A stretch of DNA of 48,791 bases, from assembly GCF_012843705.1 (NCBI RefSeq), contig NZ_JABAFQ010000014.1, forward strand, positions 1 to 48,791, read 5' to 3'. The stretch is from Fusobacterium sp. FSA-380-WT-3A. GTDB lineage: Bacteria > Fusobacteriota > Fusobacteriia > Fusobacteriales > Fusobacteriaceae. Under the pieces are notes generated by a model. That model worked only from the letters and a program-made list of their open reading frames with translations, searched no databases and was not told the origin of the DNA. The position numbers and the translations under genes are program-made. The number at the start of each line of letters is the position of its first letter. The stretch's first letter is position 1. Shown piece after piece: positions 42,918-48,791 of this stretch.

Positions 42918-43778
42918 TTATCTTTTTCTTTTAATAATAATATATCTTTTTGGGTCTTTTCCTTCACTGTAAGTATCTAATTCTGGATATTGATTGATAA
43001 TTTCGTGAATTATCTTTCTTTCTCTAGGAGGCATAGGATTTAATCTTATAGTTTTTCTAGTTCTAATAGCTTTTATTGCCATTTTATTAGCTAGTTCCAC
43101 TAAAGTTTCATTTCTTTTTTCTTTAAATCCTTCTACATCTATCTCTATTCTAACCTCTTTTATAAGAGAGTTTAATAGATATTCAAAACTATTTAAAGTT
43201 TTTCCTTTTTTACCAATGATAATTCCTTTATCTTCTCCAGATAGATTAATTACATAGTTTCTTCCAATAGTTCCTGTAAATTCCACGTCTAAGTTTAATC
43301 CCATATTTTCGATTAACTCTCTTGTAGAAGTTAATATTTTTTCTACAATCTCCTCTTTTGGCTCTACATTAACTAATACTCTTTCAACTTCTTCCTCTTT
43401 CTTTTCATTAACTATAGCTACTTTAACTGGTTTTTCTTTTTTCTCCACAGTTTTTTTAGCTTTTCTTTCATTTCTTTCTTTTCTTAAATCTCTAGCAGTA
43501 TGTCTTTCATCAATTGGTTCTACCTCAATGATTTTTTCCTCTACTACTTTAACTTCTTCAACGACTTCCTCTTTCACTTCTTCTTTTTTTAACTCATCTA
43601 AAGAAGTTACATAAGTTACATCATACACACCTTCTTTAGAAAATAATCCTAAAAAAGATTTACTTTTAACTTTTTCTACAACATCTACAATTTGCTCTTC
43701 TGATATACTTAAAACCCTTGCAGCTCTTTTTTTAGCTTCTTCGCTGTTCATAGCTTTTACTTCTATAACTTCTGCCAT
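42918..43778 (-). CDS. jag: RNA-binding protein Jag/KhpB
   Basis: Cytoplasmic RNA-binding protein tied to cell-envelope control. Jag_N domain (1-55, EVKAMNSEEAKKRAARVLSIS), a long charged linker (about 65-150), KH domain with GKKGKTLNSFEYLLN (near 200), and R3H domain (about 225-286, ending KDPKRYIIIKRKR). It lies 6 bases after yidC, the conserved arrangement. Confidence 0.95.
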   Translation of the reverse strand: MAEVIEVKAMNSEEAKKRAARVLSISEEQIVDVVEKVKSKSFLGLFSKEGVYDVTYVTSLDELKKEEVKEEVVEEVKVVEEKIIEVEPIDERHTARDLRKERNERKAKKTVEKKEKPVKVAIVNEKKEEEVERVLVNVEPKEEIVEKILTSTRELIENMGLNLDVEFTGTIGRNYVINLSGEDKGIIIGKKGKTLNSFEYLLNSLIKEVRIEIDVEGFKEKRNETLVELANKMAIKAIRTRKTIRLNPMPPRERKIIHEIINQYPELDTYSEGKDPKRYIIIKRKR

Positions 43779-43784
43779 AAAAAA

Positions 43785-44390
43785 CTACTCTCCTTTTTTC
43801 ATAACGAAATATTGTTGTATAACCCCTGTTAAACTTGATACTAACCAATATAATTGTAATCCACCAGGCATTTTATAAGAAATAAATACCATCATAATAG
43901 GGAACATATACATCATATTTTTCATTTGAGGATTATCACTAGTACCCATAACTTTTTGTTGTACAAATGATACTACCCCGTTTAATATTGGTAAAATAAA
44001 ATAAGGGTCTGGAGTTACTAGAGAGAACCATAAGAAAGACTCATCTGGTACAACTCCCTCTTTTCTTAATACACCAAATAAAGCCCATAAAATAGGTAAT
44101 TGAATAAGAATAGGTAGACATCCACCTGCTGGGTTAACTTTATGTTCCTTATAAAGTTCCATTGTTTTTTGATTCATTAATTGAGGGTCAGAACCATATT
44201 TCTTTTTAATCTCCTCAATTTTTGGTTGTAATTTTTTCATCTCTTTCATTGACTTATCTTGTTTTAATGTAAGAGGTAATAATACAATCTTAATAAATAT
44301 TGTAAGTAATATAATTGCTACTCCAAAATTTCCTGTCATTCCATGAAACATAACTAAAAGTTTTTCAAAAATTGCGTATAAAAAATTCAT
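43785..44390 (-). CDS. yidC: Membrane protein insertase YidC (short form, 201 aa)
   Basis: Inserts proteins into the inner membrane. Five membrane segments with the core LPLTLKQDKSMKEMKKLQPK and VNPAGGCLPILIQLPILWALF. It lacks the first membrane segment and large periplasmic domain of proteobacterial YidC, although fusobacteria have two membranes. The hydrophilic-groove arginine position (before LPLT) appears to be lysine. It starts directly after the yidD stop. Confidence 0.95.
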   Translation of the reverse strand: MNFLYAIFEKLLVMFHGMTGNFGVAIILLTIFIKIVLLPLTLKQDKSMKEMKKLQPKIEEIKKKYGSDPQLMNQKTMELYKEHKVNPAGGCLPILIQLPILWALFGVLRKEGVVPDESFLWFSLVTPDPYFILPILNGVVSFVQQKVMGTSDNPQMKNMMYMFPIMMVFISYKMPGGLQLYWLVSSLTGVIQQYFVMKKGE

Positions 44391-44675
44391 CTACCTTTTC
44401 TCCTTATTATTTTTTAATTCTGGTACTGGGTCATATCCCCCTTGACTGTAAGGGTGACATCTTAATATTCTTTTTATCCCTAAAAAACCTCCTCTTATTA
44501 TACCATATTTTTCAATCGCTTCATAGGTATAAGCTGAACAAGTTGGAATAAATATACAATTTTTACCTAAAAAAGGGGACAAAAATTTTTGATATCCCTT
44601 AATTAATAGTAAAACTATTTTTTTCAAAATTAATTTAATCTTTAAAAAGCTTTCCTTTATAAAAAACTTTATCAA
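44391..44675 (-). CDS. yidD: Membrane protein insertion efficiency factor YidD
   Basis: Small protein with the YidD core: [28 protein letters not shown] and [15 protein letters not shown], with three conserved cysteines. The frame starts at a TTG at 44675 with AAGGA upstream and overlaps rnpA by 41 bases. A second TTG at 44627 ([14 protein letters not shown]) would give the usual 78-residue length but has a poor ribosome binding site. The choice of start is uncertain. Confidence 0.93.
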   Translation of the reverse strand: MIKFFIKESFLKIKLILKKIVLLLIKGYQKFLSPFLGKNCIFIPTCSAYTYEAIEKYGIIRGGFLGIKRILRCHPYSQGGYDPVPELKNNKEKR

Positions 44676-44976
44676 GGTCTTCCTTCATCTCCTGAAACTT
44701 TAGTTCCTTAAATTTTTCTCCTGCGTTTTTCTTACCAACAAAAATAATATCATACCCTTTTTGTATTCTATCTTCAGAATTTCTATAATACTCTCTAAAT
44801 AATCTTTTTATTCTATTTCTACAAACAGCATTTCCAATTTTTTTACTAGCTACAAATCCACATCTATTATATTCTAAATTATTCTTCAAAAAAAATACAA
44901 GGGAATAAATTCCATAAGTTTTTTTTCCATAATTATAAACTTTTTGAAATTCAGCATTCTTAACTAATTTTTCCAT
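44635..44976 (-). CDS. rnpA: Ribonuclease P protein component
   Basis: Protein subunit of RNase P, for tRNA 5' processing. The signature [15 protein letters not shown] carries the RNR motif; the preceding [10 protein letters not shown] and following [11 protein letters not shown] match the fold. It is 113 aa, normal. GGAG precedes the ATG. It follows rpmH across a hairpin. Confidence 0.96.
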   Translation of the reverse strand: MEKLVKNAEFQKVYNYGKKTYGIYSLVFFLKNNLEYNRCGFVASKKIGNAVCRNRIKRLFREYYRNSEDRIQKGYDIIFVGKKNAGEKFKELKFQEMKEDLDKVFYKGKLFKD

Positions 44977-44993
44977 AATAACTCCATTATTTC

Positions 44994-45023
44994 AAAAAAC
45001 CCGGTGATTTGCTACACCGGGTT
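44994..45023 (-). terminator. Hairpin between rpmH and rnpA
   Basis: AACCCGGTG (44998-45006) pairs with CACCGGGTT (45015-45023), 9 bp, loop of eight, six T after it. It abuts the rpmH stop and probably acts as a partial terminator that sets rpmH above rnpA expression. Confidence 0.8.
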
Positions 45024-45161
45024 CTATGCTGATAATTTTTTTCTTCCTTTAGCTCTTCTTCTTTTTAATACTTGTCTTCCACCTTTAGTTTTCATTCTTG
45101 CTCTAAATCCGTGGTCTTTTTTGTATTTTCTATTATTTGGTTGATATGTATGGAATTTCAT
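45024..45161 (-). CDS. rpmH: 50S ribosomal protein L34
   Basis: 45 residues: [19 protein letters not shown], then [20 protein letters not shown], then RKKLSA, the standard L34 sequence plan. GGAGGTG lies 11 bases upstream. It is the first gene of the rpmH-rnpA-yidD-yidC-jag-mnmE series. Confidence 0.97.
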   Translation of the reverse strand: MKFHTYQPNNRKYKKDHGFRARMKTKGGRQVLKRRRAKGRKKLSA

Positions 45162-45205
45162 CTCTAAAAATTCACCTCCTAAAAACTTTCTATATTACAG
45201 TATAT

Positions 45206-45234
45206 TATTTTAAAAGAAAAAATTGATTTTGTCA
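45206..45234 (-). promoter_or_regulatory. Promoter of rpmH
   Basis: Read leftward: TTGACA (45229-45234), 17 bp, TAAAAT (45206-45211). Confidence 0.82.
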
Positions 45235-45290
45235 AGTAGATTTATTATTATTTTTATATTTTTCAAAAAATAATAAAAAAATAAAAATTA

Positions 45291-45320
45291 AAAAAACAAC
45301 AGCTCTTTTAGTTGTTTTTT
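45291..45320 (-). terminator. Orphan terminator-like hairpin next to the putative origin
   Basis: Perfect 10-bp stem AAAAAACAAC / GTTGTTTTTT with a 10-base loop. The T-rich tail fits leftward transcription, but no gene lies upstream in that direction until the divergent initiator. It may end a small RNA made from the origin region, or insulate rpmH. Confidence 0.55.
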
Positions 45321-45410
45321 GTTTATATGTTTATATGTATAATGTAAAGACTAAGTTATTAAAAAAATTTTAGTTAGTTATTGATTTTCAACAATTAAAA
45401 AAATTTTTTT

Positions 45411-45987
45411 ATTATTATTCATATACAATGATTTTCATAAGGGATTTTTAAGGATATTATAAAATTTTTAATAAAAAAATCTAATATTTTCAATAATTTT
45501 TTACTATAAAAAATTATTATTGAATATATACACAAAAAAGAAACTTAGTTTTATTGTAGTTTTTATTTTCAAAAAAATATTTATCTAGTAATTTCAAAGA
45601 TTTATTTATACCCAAAAATATTATTGAGTATATACAAAAATTTTTATATTGATTTTACAAGAAAGAAAAAAAATATTTTAAAGATTTTTATTGATATCAA
45701 AGAATTTCATAAAAAAATTAATTATTATTGAGAGTATACATAAAAATTTTAATAAATTTTTTTGTATTTTCAAGGATTATATAGATAATATTCATAATAA
45801 AAATATATTTTTTAATCCTATTATTTTATATTTAAAATTAGTTTTTTATTGAAATAAGAAAAAACAAACATATAAATTATTATTGAGTATAAACATATTT
45901 TTATAAATTTTTCAAAAAAAGCTTGTAATAAAATATATTTAGATTTATAATATGATACCTAAGAAAAATTATTAATGATGATATACA
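45411..45987 (+). repeat. Six iteron-like direct repeats, putative replication origin
   Basis: Copies, all in the same direction, at 45411-45427, 45513-45532, 45620-45636, 45721-45740, 45876-45895 and 45968-45987. Consensus ATTATTATTGAGTATATACA. Spacing is about 102, 105, 103, 155 and 92 bases. The flanking DNA is almost pure A/T. The last copy is in the leader of the initiator gene. No perfect DnaA box (TTATCCACA) was found here. Confidence 0.7.
45923..45951 (+). promoter_or_regulatory. Promoter of the replication initiator gene
   Basis: TTGTAA (45923-45928), 17 bp, TATAAT (45946-45951). Iteron 6 lies just downstream of the start site, fitting autorepression. ATATGATAC (45950-45958) is matched by GTATCATAT at the start codon (46014-46022). 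Confidence 0.7.
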
Positions 45988-46020
45988 TATAAAAATCAAA
46001 AATAATAGGAGCTGTATCAT

Positions 46021-47871
46021 ATGAGCAATATAAAAAAAAATCAAGAAGTTGAAGATGCATTAGAAAGTTTTAATATTGTTTCATCTGATTCCCTTATAGA
46101 AGATATCAACAAAATGGATATGAAGATGAAAAATCTTCCTGATATTGAAGTAAAAGAGGTTGTTATTCAAGGGGCTGGAAACTTTTTAAACCTTCAGGGA
46201 AATATTATAAATATCCCTGTTGAAATGATAGTATTTCCTTTTTTTACCCCTCAAAAACAAAATAAGAGAATTAACTTTCAATACTCTTTTGAGGATTTAG
46301 GAGTTACTATGTATTGTACTTTAGTTGCTAAAGACAATAATGATATGGTTTATCAGCCATCTATGTTTGAAGAAAAGATATACAATTTTCTAATCTGTAT
46401 GTATGAAGGGAAAAAAGATTCTCCTACAGAGGAAGGTGAGTATATAGAATTTGAGATTTCAGATTTTATAGTCAACTTCTTAGGAAATAAAATGAATAGA
46501 GTTTATTACACCAAAGTAGAACAAGCTCTTAAAAATTTAAAAAGTACTGAATATCAGTTTGTTGTTTCAAATCATACAAAGTTTGGTAAATATAGATTTG
46601 AAGATGAAGAGTTTAAACTCCTTACTTACCAAAAACTAAAAAAAGGGAAAAAAGTATTTTATAGGGTTTTATTAAATAAAAATATAAGACAAAAAATAAA
46701 AGATAAAAGATATATTAAATATAACTCAAAAGCTCTTATGGAAATAATTACAAAAGACCCTATAGCTGGTAGAATTTATAAATATATAAGTAAAGTGAGA
46801 TATGAAGAAACTGATGGACGGATAAATTTAAGAACCTTAGCTGCTATTATACCTCTTAGAATGGAGCAAGAAACAGAGAGAATTACCAAAACAGGAGAAA
46901 CTAAAATCTATGTTTTAAACAGAGCAAAACAGGTGTTAAAAAGAGTTTTAAAAGCCTTTGATATATTAGTTGAATTGGGATACATATTAGAATACTCCTA
47001 TGATGAATCTAAAAAAGAAGATACTTACTATATAAATTATACGTTCAATGTTGAAAAAGATGGTGAATGTCATATCTCAACTTTCATAGAATCTAATAAA
47101 ACAAAAATGATTACAAACAAAAATAAAAATACTTCTTCTAAATCTGATAAAATTAAATCTAAATCTTTAGAAAATTTAGATATAGATGATATAGAATACA
47201 ATCCAGAGGATATTCAAGAAGCTGAAATTATAGAAATTAAAGATAAACCTAAAAAAGAAAAAGCTAAACCAAAATCAGACCCTTATAAAGATTTACCTAT
47301 CTCTTTAGTAGAACTTATTCATAAAGCTAAGAGAAATATCTATGCTTCAAGAGCTTGGGATAAGAGAACAGATACTAAGATTAGGAAAATATATAACGAA
47401 GATGGAGAGGAATTAGCTGCTGAAGTTTTAAAAATTATTTACAAAAACTTAAATAAAAATGTTAGAACTACCCTTGTTCAATATATAAATGGTATCCTAA
47501 AAAATATAGATAAGGGTGAATTTACAGAGAAACAAAACTTAACTTTATTTAATAACGAAGTTAAAGAGAAAACAATCATCAGTAAAAAGAAAATAAAACA
47601 AGCTAGAAAGAGTATTAAAAAATCTGTAATATCTGATATTAACACATTAAAAGAAGATGTTGATATTCCAAATGATATTAAAGATATAATTAAAGAATTT
47701 GAAAAATTAGATGACTATGAAAAATTAAAAGTGGAAGAGGAAGCAATTAAACTTTGTTCTAATGAGACAGGAACAGATGAAAATTTCCTACTTCTCATGA
47801 AAAATACTTCTAAACTTATATATTTAAATACTATAAAAAAATATATAGGTCAAATATTAGAAAGAAAATAA
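46021..47871 (+). CDS. Plasmid-type replication initiator (RepA/Rep_3-like, 616 aa)
   Basis: Residues about 55-355 look like the winged-helix initiators of iteron plasmids: IPVEMIVFPFFTPQKQNKRI, the strand-rich part up to MFEEKIYNFLICMYEGK, VYYTKVEQALKNLKSTEY, DPIAGRIYKYISKVRYE, and a second winged helix in RAKQVLKRVLKAFDILVELGYI. A Lys/Ser/Glu-rich linker (about 365-420) and a helical C-terminal domain follow. AGGAG is 9 bases before the ATG. It sits where dnaA would be expected beside rpmH, behind an iteron array, so it may initiate chromosome replication. Domain naming is by eye. Confidence 0.75.
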   Translation: MSNIKKNQEVEDALESFNIVSSDSLIEDINKMDMKMKNLPDIEVKEVVIQGAGNFLNLQGNIINIPVEMIVFPFFTPQKQNKRINFQYSFEDLGVTMYCTLVAKDNNDMVYQPSMFEEKIYNFLICMYEGKKDSPTEEGEYIEFEISDFIVNFLGNKMNRVYYTKVEQALKNLKSTEYQFVVSNHTKFGKYRFEDEEFKLLTYQKLKKGKKVFYRVLLNKNIRQKIKDKRYIKYNSKALMEIITKDPIAGRIYKYISKVRYEETDGRINLRTLAAIIPLRMEQETERITKTGETKIYVLNRAKQVLKRVLKAFDILVELGYILEYSYDESKKEDTYYINYTFNVEKDGECHISTFIESNKTKMITNKNKNTSSKSDKIKSKSLENLDIDDIEYNPEDIQEAEIIEIKDKPKKEKAKPKSDPYKDLPISLVELIHKAKRNIYASRAWDKRTDTKIRKIYNEDGEELAAEVLKIIYKNLNKNVRTTLVQYINGILKNIDKGEFTEKQNLTLFNNEVKEKTIISKKKIKQARKSIKKSVISDINTLKEDVDIPNDIKDIIKEFEKLDDYEKLKVEEEAIKLCSNETGTDENFLLLMKNTSKLIYLNTIKKYIGQILERK

Positions 47872-48791
47872 TCATTAAAAAGGTTGTTATTTTTAAAAGT
47901 TGTTAATGAAATAGAATTTTTATAATTTAAGATATTTTATGGTTTATAAAAAATAATATCAATGTTTTTAAGGAACTTTGTTATTTTTAATAAAATAAAT
48001 AAAAAATCTATGCAAAGAAAATTTTATTTTACAACAATATTACATATAACAACTTTTTTTATTACTAATCTTCCAAAAAAATAATTCTTAAAAATAACCA
48101 TCAAAATTAACTTCCCAATAAATAAATTTTTCCTCCAGATAAAATAGCTATTAAAAACAGAATAATTTCTAGATTCTAACAAATTTTAAGAAAAATATAA
48201 ATAAAAGTCAATTTTAAATTCATATTAAAATTTATTTAAATATAATAAATACAAATAGATACGTTTATAAAAATCAATTAAAATATTAATGTATATATAC
48301 ATTAATAAATAATTATTTATCTCAAGATTATTCATTTTTTCCTTTTTATCTCTACTCTAAGATATAAAAAAATTCGAGTAATTTTAAAATATAATGTTTT
48401 TTTCAATCTAGTCTAAAGAATATTTTATTTGGTGATAATATTATTCAATTGTAAATTATAAAAATGTAATTATTTGTATTATACTGTCTAACTTCCTATT
48501 TTAAATACTTTTAAAGTGATTAATATAGTAGTTCGATTTTTTTTAGAAATTATTTTATTTAAGTTTACATATAAATCTTCTAAATAAAAAATATAGAAAA
48601 AGTATTTAATTTCTAATTAATCATTATAATAATTTAATCAATTATTAAATGATTAAAATTATAAAATACTGACAGTATCTAAATAAAAAGTTAATCTTTT
48701 ATAAAAAAATATCAAATAAAAAATAACCATTATAATTTAAATATAGATAATATAAATATCTTGAGAATTAAAGAATATTAAAGTATTTAAT
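47872..48791. other. Gene-free AT-rich end of the window
   Basis: About 920 bases with no plausible gene, tRNA or clear terminator. The only recognisable signal is the fifth 24-bp palindrome at 48284-48307. It may be part of the origin region, since it follows the initiator gene. Confidence 0.5.
48284..48307. repeat. 24-bp perfect palindrome, copy 5
   Basis: Identical to the other four, about 410 bases after the initiator gene. Confidence 0.9.

Noticed and set aside
47872-48791. Hidden gene or RNA in the right end
   Set aside because: No frame of useful length with a ribosome binding site, no tRNA fold, and no clear hairpin other than the palindrome.

Overview
The window looks like the replication-origin region of a Fusobacterium chromosome (species not determined). 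The DNA is extremely AT-rich. It carries two giant type V autotransporters that share a Fusobacterium-style N-terminal signal region, and a surface sialidase fused to an outer-membrane barrel. It also has the conserved block rpmH-rnpA-yidD-yidC-jag-mnmE, with mnmG next to it, which usually lies beside dnaA and oriC. No dnaA is present here. Instead a 616-residue plasmid-type replication initiator gene runs away from rpmH, behind about 0.8 kb of AT-rich DNA holding six same-direction iteron-like repeats.

Layout. 1-17,000: two leftward autotransporter genes (1560 and about 3804 aa) ending in the same terminator hairpin; the larger, which ends in an OmpA-type domain, is preceded by a small secreted coiled-coil protein. 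17,280-20,160: a phage- or ICE-like control module. A XRE repressor and ImmA-type protease read rightward. Small genes, one with a helix-turn-helix, read leftward from a perfect consensus promoter whose spacer contains a candidate operator. No integrase is visible. 20,170-22,680: folate genes folE, folB-folK fusion and folP, with folE directly behind the protease gene. 22,690-26,080: mgtC-like gene, then a glycerophosphodiesterase and an alanine/glycine:cation symporter behind a strong promoter and a structured leader. 26,250-32,010: sialidase autotransporter, hipBA toxin-antitoxin pair, Hsp20 under CIRCE control, and two unknown genes. 32,170-34,610: a MATE pump and a divergent MerR regulator with a classical 19-bp-spacer promoter. 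34,630-37,560: two paralogous small secreted proteins flanking an AbrB-like small gene and a strongly folded intergenic segment, then a DUF2156 protein and a metallo-beta-lactamase-fold protein. 37,750-45,160: GNAT acetyltransferase, mnmG, and the mnmE-to-rpmH block. 45,160-48,791: putative origin, initiator gene and a gene-free AT-rich end.

How the parts work together. Genes left of about 45.2 kb in the rpmH block run left and the initiator runs right, as expected around a bidirectional origin. The accessory loci look separately controlled: HrcA for hsp20, MerR for the pump, HipB for hipBA, and the XRE/ImmA switch for the phage-like genes. A perfect 24-bp palindrome occurs five times, always between genes or at a gene edge (upstream of folBK, at the folBK stop, upstream of the DUF2156 gene, upstream of mnmG, and downstream of the initiator). 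It is the clearest unexplained signal in the window, together with the initiator/iteron locus. All functions are read from sequence by eye; no database search or folding program was run.
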